From Halomonas sp. ML-15 (lineage in GTDB: Bacteria; Pseudomonadota; Gammaproteobacteria; Pseudomonadales; Halomonadaceae), in the NCBI RefSeq assembly GCF_014779595.1, contig NZ_JACXZT010000019.1, forward strand, positions 1,912,462 to 1,976,461: a stretch of 64,000 nucleotides of DNA. The letters run 5' to 3'. Position 1 is the stretch's first letter; each line of letters opens with the position of its first letter. Position numbers and translations under genes: made by a program. Of the stretch, positions 9,197 to 17,959 are shown piece by piece. The notes under the pieces were generated by a model that ran no database searches, was not told the origin of the DNA, and saw nothing but the letters and a program-made list of their open reading frames with translations.

Positions 9197-9787
9197 TCAG
9201 TCGACAGCCCACTCGACCAGCTCGCTGGAGAGCCGCTCGGTAGCACGCCACAGCGCCATCACGGCCTGCTCGACGGAGGTCCCCACGAGCGCCTCGCGCA
9301 CCTCGAAGCGTTGACTGCCCACCAGCCGGTTAGCTGAGAGATCGATCAGATGGGCGTCGAACACGATCATGGCGAAGGGTTCGCCCTGCTCATACTGGAT
9401 CCGGTAGGTACGCAGCTGGCCTCCCAACTGCAGATCCGCCGAGATGCCCTCCTGGTCAGAGACCACCCGGGCCAGGCGTCCGTCACGCAGGAAGGCCTCC
9501 ATCAGGTGGTCGCGCAGCAGCACCGGCACCGGGGCACTCCAGCGTGCCTGGCCATAGCTCTGCAGCGTGATCGCATCCGGCGCCACCACGATGTCCGTGC
9601 CGCCCTGCACCTCATCCACGGCGGGCCTGGCTACCCTCAGCACCCTCTCGCTGACAGGCGCCTGGCTTGCCGGGAGCTGCGAGCCGGGCAGCTGATAGAC
9701 CTGGCGTGGCTCGCGCTCGGGAAACACGGTACAGCCGACGAGCAGCAGCGTCGCCAGGACGCAGAGTGTAGCGGTGACAGCCCTCAT
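9197..9787 (-). CDS. ABC-transport auxiliary lipoprotein (PqiC/MlaB-partner type)
   Basis: The 196-residue product has a short signal with lipobox LLVGC, so it should be lipidated at Cys near residue 19 and sit in the outer membrane or periplasmic face. The rest matches the ABC_trans_aux layout: an N-terminal strand region around RQVYQLPGS, then an alpha/beta domain with QYEQGEPFAMIVFDAHLID. Such lipoproteins are outer-membrane partners of MCE proteins (compare PqiC). Its ATG overlaps the stop of the MCE gene (ATGA), so it is the last gene of the four-gene lipid-transport operon. Confidence 0.82.
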   Translation of the reverse strand: MRAVTATLCVLATLLLVGCTVFPEREPRQVYQLPGSQLPASQAPVSERVLRVARPAVDEVQGGTDIVVAPDAITLQSYGQARWSAPVPVLLRDHLMEAFLRDGRLARVVSDQEGISADLQLGGQLRTYRIQYEQGEPFAMIVFDAHLIDLSANRLVGSQRFEVREALVGTSVEQAVMALWRATERLSSELVEWAVD

Positions 9788-10725
9788 GGATTGAACTCCG
9801 GTAAGCGCTCGCGTCCCAGCATATAGCCGGCCGGGTCGCCATCGAATTGACGGGTGGTGCGTTCGATCGTATTGACCGCATTGCGAAAATCGCGAATCGC
9901 CGGTTCCAGGGCATGCACGCCCTGCAAGCCCTGCTCGAGGGAGCCACGATTGTCATTGATGATTTCATCCACCGAGGCCATCACGGCGTCGAGCCGCCGC
10001 ATGGCATCCGACACGCTGCGCATCGCTTCTTCGCCATGCACGTCCAACATCCGGTTGGCATCCACTATCAAGCCGTCGAGACTCTCGAACGCCCGGTTGG
10101 CGGACGCAGTGGTCTGGGCCAGGTTGTCCATCGCCACTCCCGCCTGCTCCTGGTGCTCGACAGCGAAACGGCTGACCTCTTCGACATTGTGCAGAATCGA
10201 GGTAATGCTTCCGACGTTCTCCTCGGAGAACATCTGATTGATATTGTCGACCAGAGAATTGACGCCCCCCATGGACTCTTCCCAGTTGGTGCGCAGGCGT
10301 GAAAACGGCGACGGTTCGGCAATGATTACCGGCACCCCACCTTCCCTTCTGGCCACTAGCGGCGGCCCACTCAGGGAGTCGGTACTCAACTGGATATGCG
10401 ACGAGCCGGTAATATTGGTCATGGCGATGCGCGCCTGAGTATCGGTCGTCACCGGGGTATCGGCGGCCACCGTGATGCGTGCGATGACCTGGGTCGGGTC
10501 ACTGGGATCGAGGCGCAGGCGGCTCACCGAGCCGACGCGCAGGCCGTTATATTCGACGCGGCTGCCGTCGGAGAGGCCGCTCACCGCCTCCTGGAAGACC
10601 ACATCGATCATCAGCGTCTCGCGCTCATCGCCAAACCTCGCCAGCCATAGGCCAAACAGGGCGATGGCGGCGATCAGCAGCAGCGTAATGCCACCGATCA
10701 TGATGTGATTGGCACGTGGCTCCAT
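9784..10725 (-). CDS. MlaD/MCE-domain periplasmic lipid-binding protein
   Basis: A 313-residue protein with one N-terminal membrane anchor (about residues 8-28) and a single MCE domain (about residues 38-115; GSRVEYNGLRVGSVSRLRLD is the classic central segment). A long helical region follows from residue 150 to the end and could form the needle-like extension seen in MCE hexamers. MCE proteins ferry lipids between the inner membrane ABC transporter and outer-membrane partners. The gene starts three bases after the ATPase stop and overlaps the lipoprotein gene. It is longer than E. coli MlaD (about 183 residues), more like the mycobacterial/Pqi style. Confidence 0.87.
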   Translation of the reverse strand: MEPRANHIMIGGITLLLIAAIALFGLWLARFGDERETLMIDVVFQEAVSGLSDGSRVEYNGLRVGSVSRLRLDPSDPTQVIARITVAADTPVTTDTQARIAMTNITGSSHIQLSTDSLSGPPLVARREGGVPVIIAEPSPFSRLRTNWEESMGGVNSLVDNINQMFSEENVGSITSILHNVEEVSRFAVEHQEQAGVAMDNLAQTTASANRAFESLDGLIVDANRMLDVHGEEAMRSVSDAMRRLDAVMASVDEIINDNRGSLEQGLQGVHALEPAIRDFRNAVNTIERTTRQFDGDPAGYMLGRERLPEFNP

Positions 10726-10728
10726 CGC

Positions 10729-11541
10729 TCAAGCCTCCCTCGCTGAGTGTGCGGCCGACTGGGCACTGCGCCCACGCGGACCATGGAAATAGTCACGAAT
10801 CCACTCGTCATCGGTCTGTTCGACGACGCTCAGAGTGTCGGCGACCAGCACCCTCTTGTCGGAGAGGACGGCGATCCTGTCGCAGGCGGTGTAGAGGGTA
10901 TCCAGGTCGTGGGTCACCAGGAAGACCGTCAATCCGAAAGCATTTCTCAGCGTCAGCAGCAGCTGATCGAAGGCGGCGGCGCCGATCGGGTCGAGCCCGG
11001 CAGTGGGCTCATCGAGAAACAGGATATCGGGGTCCAGGGCCAGCGCCCTGGCCAGGGCGGCGCGCTTGATCATGCCCCCGGAGAGCTCCGATGGCGATAG
11101 CTTGCCGGCATGGGGTGGCAGCCCGACCAGCGCCAGCTTGACCTCAGCCAGGTGCTCGGCATCTGCCCGCGGCAGCTTCAGGTGCTCGCTCAGCGGCAGC
11201 GCCACGTTCTGGGTGACGGTCAGCGACGAGAACAGCGCGCCTTGCTGGAAGAGCACGCCACAGCGGGTCTCCAGCAGCACTCGCTGGCGCTCCGAGAGCT
11301 GGTCGAGACGCTCGCCCAGCATCCTCACCTCGCCACCGCTGGGTTTGAGCAGGCCGACGATGCTTCTCAGCAGTACCGACTTGCCGCTGCCGGAGCCGCC
11401 TACCACGCCCAGGATCTCGCCGCGCATGACATCCAGGTCGAGCTGGTCGTGCACCACGTGGTCGCCGAAGCGATTCTGCAACCCCCGTACCTGGATGATC
11501 GCTTCCTCCAGCGTAGCCGGCCGTTCGCTTGGTTCGCTCAT
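10729..11541 (-). CDS. MlaF-like ABC transporter ATP-binding protein
   Basis: A 270-residue ATPase. Walker A is GGSGSGKS (residues 48-55), the signature is LSGGM near residue 148, and Walker B is ILFLDEPTAGLD with the H-loop TH about 30 residues later. The sequence style matches MlaF/Ttg2A ATPases that energise MCE lipid transport. An ATG (TGATG with the permease stop) is taken as start; a GTG three bases earlier is equally in frame and has better spacing from GGAG, so the start is uncertain by one codon. It lies between the permease and MCE genes. Confidence 0.9.
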   Translation of the reverse strand: MSEPSERPATLEEAIIQVRGLQNRFGDHVVHDQLDLDVMRGEILGVVGGSGSGKSVLLRSIVGLLKPSGGEVRMLGERLDQLSERQRVLLETRCGVLFQQGALFSSLTVTQNVALPLSEHLKLPRADAEHLAEVKLALVGLPPHAGKLSPSELSGGMIKRAALARALALDPDILFLDEPTAGLDPIGAAAFDQLLLTLRNAFGLTVFLVTHDLDTLYTACDRIAVLSDKRVLVADTLSVVEQTDDEWIRDYFHGPRGRSAQSAAHSAREA

Positions 11542-12671
11542 CACCAGCCCATCTCCATGAAGAACAGGGCCGCCAGCGCATCGACCAGAATCACCACGAA
11601 GATACTCTGCACCACACTCGAGGTGGTGTGCTGGCCCACCGACTCGGCGCTACCGCCGACCCGAAAGCCCTCCCGGCAGCCGATCACGGCGATCAGAAAC
11701 GCAAACACCGGCGCCTTGCCCATGCCCACCAGGAAGTGCTGCAGCGGCACGTCGCGATAGATGGCGATGATCCGCCCCAGCGGGACCTCGAGGGCCAGCA
11801 GCGCCACCAGGCCGCCGCCCAGCAGGCCCGAGAGCAGGCCGACAAAGGCGAGCAGCGGCAGCGTGATCAGCAGCGCAAGCACCCGCGGCAGTATCAGCCA
11901 CTCCGCCGGGTCGAAGCCCTGGACGCGCAGCGCATCGATCTCCTCGTTGACCTTCATCGAGCCGATCTGGGCAGTAAAGGCGCTGGCGGTCCTGCCGGCC
12001 ACCAGAATCGCCGCCAGCAGCACGCCGAACTCACGCATAAAGGAGTAGGCCACCAGATCCACGGTGTAGACGCTGGCACCAAAGGCCTCGAGCACCGTGG
12101 CGCCGAGAAAGGCCACCACGGCGCCGATCATGAAGGTCAGCAGGGCGACTATCGGCAACGCATTCAAGCCGGTGTTCTGAATCTGGCTCATCAGGGCGTT
12201 GATCCGCCAGCGGCGGGGACGCCATACCACTTGGGCGCCGATGGCCAATGTCAGGCCGATAAAGCCGAGCAGGCCGACGAGGTTCTGCAGGTGCTGCTGC
12301 ACCCCCTGGCCGATACGCGCCAGACAGTCGGCGAGCGCCGAGGTTTCTCGCGCCACGGGCTGCTGCGCGACCTTGGCCAGCGCATCGCACACCGTGCGTA
12401 GCAGCGCGCGCCGCTCGGCGCTGAGCGAGGTATCGCTATCGGCCACTACGCTCAACCGCTCTACGCCGAGCAGGCGAGCAAACAGCACCACTCCTGCGGT
12501 GTCGAGCCGCAGTACCTGGTCGAGCTCAAGGGCCTCGGCGCCTCGCCAGCGCTCGACTTCTCCACACAGCGTAGCGTAGTGGGCCAGTGTCCAGTCGCCG
12601 GTCGCTACCAGGGACTTGGAATCCTCACTCTCCCCCCCTTGCAGTGCCCCTGGACTGCCTTCCGATTGCAT
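11541..12671 (-). CDS. MlaE-family permease with fused N-terminal STAS-like domain
   Basis: The 376-residue product has two parts. Residues 20-110 form a STAS-like domain (the segment DTAGVVLFARLLGV resembles the MlaB/SpoIIAA core). Residues 130-375 form a MlaE/YrbE permease with five or six membrane segments and the conserved stretch TASAFTAQIGSMKVNEEIDAL near residue 245. In E. coli the STAS protein MlaB is separate; here the domain is fused to the permease. It is the first gene of a permease-ATPase-MCE-lipoprotein operon, so the transporter is complete in four genes. Confidence 0.87.
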   Translation of the reverse strand: MQSEGSPGALQGGESEDSKSLVATGDWTLAHYATLCGEVERWRGAEALELDQVLRLDTAGVVLFARLLGVERLSVVADSDTSLSAERRALLRTVCDALAKVAQQPVARETSALADCLARIGQGVQQHLQNLVGLLGFIGLTLAIGAQVVWRPRRWRINALMSQIQNTGLNALPIVALLTFMIGAVVAFLGATVLEAFGASVYTVDLVAYSFMREFGVLLAAILVAGRTASAFTAQIGSMKVNEEIDALRVQGFDPAEWLILPRVLALLITLPLLAFVGLLSGLLGGGLVALLALEVPLGRIIAIYRDVPLQHFLVGMGKAPVFAFLIAVIGCREGFRVGGSAESVGQHTTSSVVQSIFVVILVDALAALFFMEMGW

Positions 12672-12692
12672 CGCTATTCCTTTAGGCGTTAG

Positions 12693-13385
12693 CTACTTCC
12701 ACTCTACCATGCCGGCCCAGCGCACCGGCTTATTCCCCTGCGCACTCTTGTGCAGCAGCACGACATCGTCTGCCGGAAATTCCACCTGCATCCCCAGATG
12801 CTCGGCCAACCATGTGAACGTTGCGTCACTGTAGAAGCTCACATGGGTGGGATCGAGGATATAGTGCCAGTGGACGAAGGTCGCGTGGCTGGTCGGGCGT
12901 TTGGTCATCAGTCCCAACCAACCGCCCGGACGCAGCAGCCCCACCAGCCGCGCCAGCTCATGCCCCGGGGCCGATAGATGCTCGACCACCTCCGTGGCGG
13001 TAATAAAGTCGTACGCGTCGGCGAGCACCGCGGTATCCGGCGCGTAATAGGGATCGTAGATCGCCATCGAATGGCCGGCCTCCTCGAACATCACCGACAG
13101 CGTCGGCCCCGGGCCGCTGCCGAAGTCGAGACCGCAGGCCCCGGGCGATAGCTTGGCAGACAGCGGTGTGAAAAGTCGCGATAGAAAACGCCGGTAGCCG
13201 GCATCCTGGGGGGAATTCTGGTGCTGGTCGTAGACCGCGCGCTCCTCCGCCGGCCCCAGATGAAAGGCAGACGGCACGAAGATCAGCGCACAGCGCGGGC
13301 ACTGCAGATAGACGCGCCGCGCGTCGCGGTGGTAGTGCGTGCAGTCTGCACCAGCACACAGCGGGCAGGTCGGACTATCGGTCAT
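12693..13385 (-). CDS. class I SAM-dependent methyltransferase with N-terminal zinc-ribbon-like cysteines
   Basis: A 230-residue protein. Residues 6-32 carry two CxxC pairs (CPLC and CPRC) in a zinc-ribbon arrangement. The rest is a Methyltransf_23-type Rossmann domain with the SAM loop GLDFGSGPGPT near residue 85 and the acidic partner IYDPYY near residue 110; TATEVVEHL is the post-motif helix. Proteins of this kind often modify sugars or small polar compounds in envelope gene sets. It is 21 bases upstream of the MCE permease gene on the same strand, but its own function is not evident. Confidence 0.8.
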   Translation of the reverse strand: MTDSPTCPLCAGADCTHYHRDARRVYLQCPRCALIFVPSAFHLGPAEERAVYDQHQNSPQDAGYRRFLSRLFTPLSAKLSPGACGLDFGSGPGPTLSVMFEEAGHSMAIYDPYYAPDTAVLADAYDFITATEVVEHLSAPGHELARLVGLLRPGGWLGLMTKRPTSHATFVHWHYILDPTHVSFYSDATFTWLAEHLGMQVEFPADDVVLLHKSAQGNKPVRWAGMVEWK

Positions 13386-13464
13386 GGCGGCGGCTCGGTG
13401 CTGTCATCGGCGGTTGTGGCAGGTATCATGAAGGGCCATATGGTAACTCCTCAAGGATGAACCG

Positions 13465-13842
13465 ATGAATGACACCGTCACCCCCGAGCCCAATCCGGTC
13501 GAGCCGCCCAACGGGCCGGACACCACCATCCCTATCGTGGTCTATGTGCTGCTCCTGGCGGGGATCGCCACCGGCGGCCTGACCTCGCTGATCGGCGTGG
13601 TGATCGCCTACGTTTACCGTGGCAAGGGGCCGGAGTGGCTCGACGAGCACTACCGCTTTCAGATCCGCACCTTCTGGATCTCGCTGGTCTATTTCCTGCT
13701 GGCCGGCATCCTGACGCTGATCGCAATCGGCTTCGTGCTGTGGCTGGTGGTGGTGGTGTGGCTGGTGATCCGCTGCGTCAAGGGCATCAAGGCGCTACAG
13801 GCCAAACACGCGCCGGATAACGTCGACACCTGGCTGTTCTGA
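13465..13842 (+). CDS. DUF4870-type small membrane protein
   Basis: The 125-residue product has a Pro-rich hydrophilic N terminus (about 25 residues) and three hydrophobic segments at roughly 25-50, 72-90 and 92-108. The loop EWLDEHYRFQIRTFW is typical of the DUF4870/YtjP-like family. Function is unknown. AAGGATG precedes the ATG. It is divergent from the methyltransferase and four bases ahead of the acyltransferase gene, so the two are probably co-transcribed. Confidence 0.8.
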   Translation: MNDTVTPEPNPVEPPNGPDTTIPIVVYVLLLAGIATGGLTSLIGVVIAYVYRGKGPEWLDEHYRFQIRTFWISLVYFLLAGILTLIAIGFVLWLVVVVWLVIRCVKGIKALQAKHAPDNVDTWLF

Positions 13843-13846
13843 GATC

Positions 13847-14779
13847 ATGAGCCGCAAGCCACGCTCCAGCGCCTCGTCGCTACAAGCCACTCTCATCGCC
13901 GGCCTCTGGCGCAGCCTGGCCGGCCGCCATCTGGGCACGCTATGGCGGCTGGCAAGCATCTCCGGCCCCCTGGTCCACCGCTTCAGTCGCCGCGAACGAG
14001 AGGTCACCGAGATCAACCTGGCCGAGGTCTACCCTGGGCAGAGCGATGCCGAGCGGCGCCAGCTGGCCCGCCACAGTCTCTCCCACTCCACCGCTACCAT
14101 GCTCGAGCTGGGCTTTGCGTGGATGGCCGAACCGGGCCGCGTCGAGCGCTCGATCGTTGACGTCCACGGCCGCGAACTGCTCGATGAAGCCCGCGCCGAG
14201 GGTCGCGGGGTGATCGTGCTGGCGCCCCACTTCGGCAACTGGGAGGTGCTCAATTTCTGGCTATCCAGCCACTTCCCCTTCACCGCCATGTACGAACCGC
14301 CCAAGATCGAGCGCCTCGACCCGATCATCCGCCACGGACGCGAGCGCATGGGCGCCAGCCTGGTGCCGACCAATCCCCGCGGCGTGGCAGCGCTGCTCAA
14401 GGCGCTCAAGCGCAGCGAAGCGATAGGCATCCTGCCCGATCAGGAGCCAGACTGGGGCAGCGGCGTCTTCGCGCCCTTTTACGGCCGTTTGGCCTACACC
14501 GCCACCCTGCTGCCCAAGCTGGTCGCCCGCACTCAGGCGCGGGTTGTCACCGGCGTGGCGCAGCGGGTGCCGGGCAAGGGATTCGTAATCCACTTCCTGG
14601 CCGCCGACGCGCGGGTCTATGAGACCGACGAAACCGCCTCGGCGGCCGGCGTCAACGCCTGCGTAGAGGCCGCCATTGCCCTGGAACCAGCCCAGTACCA
14701 GTGGGAATACAAGCGCTACCGCAAGGTGATTCAGGAGCAGGAGGGGCATCCCGACCACCCCTCATTCCGGCTTTACTGA
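13847..14779 (+). CDS. LpxL/HtrB-family lysophospholipid (lipid A) acyltransferase
   Basis: A 310-residue protein of the bacterial lipid A acyltransferase family. The catalytic HX4E motif is visible as APHFGNWE near residue 125, followed by the substrate-binding region MYEPPK and GILPDQEPDWG near residue 195 that fits the LpxL/LpxM pattern. An N-terminal hydrophobic stretch (about residues 15-45) probably anchors it to the inner membrane. The family transfers secondary acyl chains onto lipid A; a role with ornithine lipids or other lysolipids is possible. No strong ribosome site precedes the ATG, consistent with coupling to the gene five bases upstream. Confidence 0.85.
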   Translation: MSRKPRSSASSLQATLIAGLWRSLAGRHLGTLWRLASISGPLVHRFSRREREVTEINLAEVYPGQSDAERRQLARHSLSHSTATMLELGFAWMAEPGRVERSIVDVHGRELLDEARAEGRGVIVLAPHFGNWEVLNFWLSSHFPFTAMYEPPKIERLDPIIRHGRERMGASLVPTNPRGVAALLKALKRSEAIGILPDQEPDWGSGVFAPFYGRLAYTATLLPKLVARTQARVVTGVAQRVPGKGFVIHFLAADARVYETDETASAAGVNACVEAAIALEPAQYQWEYKRYRKVIQEQEGHPDHPSFRLY

Positions 14780-14782
14780 GTA

Positions 14783-16228
14783 TTAACTGTTGCTGCCGTC
14801 GCGACCGTAACTGTCCTCAAAACGCACAATATCGTCCTCGCCCAGGTAGCTCCCCGACTGCACTTCGATCAGCTCCAGCGGGATCTTGCCGGGGTTCTCC
14901 AGGCGGTGGGGCTCGCCGATAGGGATATAGGTCGACTCATTCTCGCTGAGCATGAAGACCCGCTCGCCCAGCGAGACCCGGGCGGTGCCGCTGACCACCA
15001 CCCAGTGCTCGGCGCGGTGGTGGTGCAGCTGTCGCGATAGCCGCCCCCCGGGCGCCACCGTGATGTGCTTGACCTGATAGCGCTGCCCTCGCTCAATGGC
15101 CTGGTAGCTTCCCCAGGGCCGGTGCACTCGCGGGTGATGCACGGGCTCCTCGCGCCCCGCCGCCAGCAGCCCCTCGACCAGCGTCTTGACCTCCTGGCTG
15201 CGTCGGCGATCCACCACCAACACCGTGTCCTGGGTCTCGATGATCACCAGATCCTCGACCCCCAGCGCACTGACCAGACGCTCCTCGGCGTGTACCAGCA
15301 GCCCACTGCAGTCGTGAAGCTGCACATCGCCGCGCACGGCATTGCCGCAGGCGTCCTTGGGGCTCGCCTCCCACAGCGCCTGGAATCCGCCGATATCGGA
15401 CCAGCCGGCGTCCAGGGGGACCACGGCGGCGCGGCTGGCGTGCTCCATCACCGCGTAGTCGATGGAGTCGGCAGGACTCTGGCGAAAGGCCTCGGCATCG
15501 AGGCGCAGGAAATCGAGGTCCTCGCGGGCCCCTTCCACCGCGACGCGGCAGGCGGCGAGCATTGCTGGATGACGCGCGGCCAGCTCATCGAGGTAGCGCG
15601 AGGCGCGAAACATGAACATGCCGCTGTTCCACAGGTAGTCGCCGCTGGCCAGGTAACCCTCGGCGGTGGCCCGATCGGGCTTCTCGACGAAGCGCATCAG
15701 CCGATACCCCGCCGCCCCCAGCGCCTCGCCGCGCTGCACATAGCCGTAGCCGGTTTCGGCGTATTCGGGTACCACGCCAAAGGTCACCAGCTCGCCAGCC
15801 GCCGCCAGCGTCGTGGCTGCCGCCACGCTGTCCTGAAAGGACGATACATTTTCTATCAGATGATCGGCGGGCAGCACCAGCAGCAGCGGGTCGCCGCCGC
15901 CTAGGCGGGCGTGCAGGGCCGCACAGGCGATCGCCGGCGCAGTATTGCGCCCCTCCGGCTCGAGCAGCAGGGTCGCATCCCCGACCCCAGCCTCGCGCAG
16001 CTGTTCGGCGAGCAGAAAGCGGTGCGACTCGCTGCCCACTACCACCGGTGGTGCCAGAGGCAGGCCATGCAGGCGTCTCAGGGTCTGCTGCAGCAGGCTG
16101 GCCGGCACGGCATCGTCGCCCTGACCGCCCAGGGCCAGGAACTGCTTGGGGTAGTGCTGGCGCGACAGCGGCCACAGCCGGCTGCCGCTGCCGCCGGCGA
16201 GCACTACTGGCGTCAATGTCTCATTCAT
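14783..16228 (-). CDS. manC: mannose-1-phosphate guanylyltransferase / mannose-6-phosphate isomerase (bifunctional)
   Basis: The 481-residue enzyme has the AlgA/ManC/CpsB layout. The N-terminal GDP-mannose pyrophosphorylase domain begins GGSGSRLWPLSRQHYPKQFL (residues 12-31). The C-terminal cupin isomerase domain spans about 350-475, with RPWGSYQ and the metal-ligand region QLHHHRAEHWVV. It would convert mannose-6-P and GTP towards GDP-mannose for polysaccharide. It overlaps the membrane sulfatase-fold gene by four bases (ATGA), so the pair is co-expressed. No other nucleotide-sugar genes lie beside it. Confidence 0.92.
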   Translation of the reverse strand: MNETLTPVVLAGGSGSRLWPLSRQHYPKQFLALGGQGDDAVPASLLQQTLRRLHGLPLAPPVVVGSESHRFLLAEQLREAGVGDATLLLEPEGRNTAPAIACAALHARLGGGDPLLLVLPADHLIENVSSFQDSVAAATTLAAAGELVTFGVVPEYAETGYGYVQRGEALGAAGYRLMRFVEKPDRATAEGYLASGDYLWNSGMFMFRASRYLDELAARHPAMLAACRVAVEGAREDLDFLRLDAEAFRQSPADSIDYAVMEHASRAAVVPLDAGWSDIGGFQALWEASPKDACGNAVRGDVQLHDCSGLLVHAEERLVSALGVEDLVIIETQDTVLVVDRRRSQEVKTLVEGLLAAGREEPVHHPRVHRPWGSYQAIERGQRYQVKHITVAPGGRLSRQLHHHRAEHWVVVSGTARVSLGERVFMLSENESTYIPIGEPHRLENPGKIPLELIEVQSGSYLGEDDIVRFEDSYGRDGSNS

Positions 16229-17850
16229 GGCGAAGCGTCCGGCAGGCGTTGAGCGTCGTCCAGCGGCTCGAACTCGGCACCCGGCTCGCCGAAATCCTCG
16301 TGCAGCCAGCCGCGCAGGCGGTCCATCCCCGCCGCGCCCTGTGACGGCGGCGGCTGGGTACCCGGCACGAAGCCGCGCTCGAGAAACGGCGCCAACAGGG
16401 CTGGGTCACCGCTGATGATATGCACCGGCACGCCGAGGCTGGCGCCCTCACCGGTGATCAGCGGTGCGGCCTGATGGTCGCCGAGCATGATCAGCAACGT
16501 ATTGTCATCGACCGCCCACTCGGCCCAGCGCGCAGTGGCCTTGACCGAATAGTCGACCGACCAGGCGTAGTGGTCGCGGATACGTTCGATATCCTGCCAC
16601 ACCACCTCGGGCGGGTCACCGGCGTGCTCCCAGGGGGCGAACAGGCTGCCGTCACCGATCAGCTCCCACTCCTCGAGCACCGGCAGAATCGGCGTCCAGG
16701 GGGCATGGCTGGAGATCAGCGCGATCTGGGTAAACAGTGGCGTCTGCTGCGGCTCGCGAATCTGGCGCTGATAGTAGTCGAGCACGAACTGGTCGGGCAT
16801 GGTCACCCAGTGCAGCGGCGGGCCGGCGTAGTCGATGTCGGCGGCGGCATAGATGTCGTCGAAGCCGTAGGCCTCACCCTCCGGCCACAGCATGGTGATC
16901 GCCGGCATCACCGTCTGGGTGCGCTGGCCGGTAGCACGAAAGTCGTCGATCAGGGTGGCCTGATCGCTGTCGAGCAACAGCCGATACCACAGTTGATTGT
17001 CGATCCACAGCCCGCTCAGCGTCGTGGCATGCGCCAGCCATGACTGGCCGCCGCGAATCGGCGCATCGAGCACACCGGACACGACGTCCAGCCCGGCCGC
17101 GGCCAGTCTCTCTTCCATCTCGGCCAGGGTCGGCAGCAGTACATGGGAGTAGCGATCATCCTCCACGGCGGCAACGCCGTAGGACTCGACGAAGGCCAGG
17201 ATCACGTCGCGCCCTTCCAGACCCGGCAGCGGCCGCGCGGGACTCGGCGACTCGGCGAGGCGCTCACTGAAGGCCTGACGGGCCTGATGGGTCACCACGA
17301 CCTGCTCGGCCTGGTAGCGCCAGGTGTCCACCAGCGGCGTGCGCGCCGCGGATACCAGCCGGGTGCCGGCAATTTCCAGAGCGCCCAGCAGCGTGGTGAC
17401 CGCCAGTGCCACCAGCGTGATGCCGCGCGCCACGCCGCGCTGCGGCCGGGCCAGCAGGGCTGCCAACATGCGCAGCAGCCCCCAGGCCACCGCAACGATC
17501 AGCAGCACGCCCAAGATCATGGCCACCACGGCGGCGAGATCGCCGAGATTGCCCTGCAGCAGGTGATAGATGGCGCGCAGCAGCGGCAGATCGAGGTAGA
17601 CGTTGAGCGAGCGCCCCAGCGCCATCTGGGCGGCGGCCTCGCCAAGCCCGGCCAGCACGCCCAACAGTACCACCAGCACCGCCACCCAGCGCAGGGCGAG
17701 ACTCCAGGCGGCCAGCGGCAGCAACGCGAACAGCGCCGCCAGCCACCAGGCCTCCCAGGCCACCAGTCGCGGTGTGATCTCGGTAAACCGCCACCACAGG
17801 GGAATCAGCACTAGGATGTTGAGTAGCAAACCGCTGATCAGCCAGCGCAT
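16225..17850 (-). CDS. membrane sulfatase-fold hydrolase/transferase, possibly a glucan phosphoglycerol/phosphoethanolamine transferase
   Basis: A 541-residue protein with about five N-terminal membrane segments (residues 1-155) and a periplasmic alkaline-phosphatase/sulfatase-fold domain. VILAFVESYG near residue 198 is the first metal-binding segment, GGQSWLAHATTLSG near 255 holds the expected nucleophile region, and LIMLGDHQAAPL near 455 is the conserved Asp-His metal site. The layout matches LtaS/OpgB/EptA transferases. It is divergent from opgGH, and OpgB is the phosphoglycerol transferase for osmoregulated periplasmic glucans, so a glucan-modifying role is a reasonable inference. The ATG at 17850 was preferred over one twelve codons upstream. 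Confidence 0.78.
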   Translation of the reverse strand: MRWLISGLLLNILVLIPLWWRFTEITPRLVAWEAWWLAALFALLPLAAWSLALRWVAVLVVLLGVLAGLGEAAAQMALGRSLNVYLDLPLLRAIYHLLQGNLGDLAAVVAMILGVLLIVAVAWGLLRMLAALLARPQRGVARGITLVALAVTTLLGALEIAGTRLVSAARTPLVDTWRYQAEQVVVTHQARQAFSERLAESPSPARPLPGLEGRDVILAFVESYGVAAVEDDRYSHVLLPTLAEMEERLAAAGLDVVSGVLDAPIRGGQSWLAHATTLSGLWIDNQLWYRLLLDSDQATLIDDFRATGQRTQTVMPAITMLWPEGEAYGFDDIYAAADIDYAGPPLHWVTMPDQFVLDYYQRQIREPQQTPLFTQIALISSHAPWTPILPVLEEWELIGDGSLFAPWEHAGDPPEVVWQDIERIRDHYAWSVDYSVKATARWAEWAVDDNTLLIMLGDHQAAPLITGEGASLGVPVHIISGDPALLAPFLERGFVPGTQPPPSQGAAGMDRLRGWLHEDFGEPGAEFEPLDDAQRLPDASP

Positions 17851-17929
17851 GGGCACAGATCCTTTTGAATGGTGGCGACCCGCCAAAACATGTACTGTAA
17901 TTGAAATATGTACAAGTTATGTCTCGCTT

Positions 17930-17935
17930 TATACT
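17930..17935 (+). promoter_or_regulatory. candidate -10 element for opgG
   Basis: TATACT lies 25 bases before the TTG start of opgG in the short divergent gap with the sulfatase-fold gene. The gap also holds TGTAC (17891-17895) and GTACA (17910-17914), an inverted pair that could be an operator. No good -35 box at 17-base spacing is visible, so this is a weak call. Confidence 0.35.
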
Positions 17936-17959
17936 ATCACTCTTCGCGAGGAAACGCCG

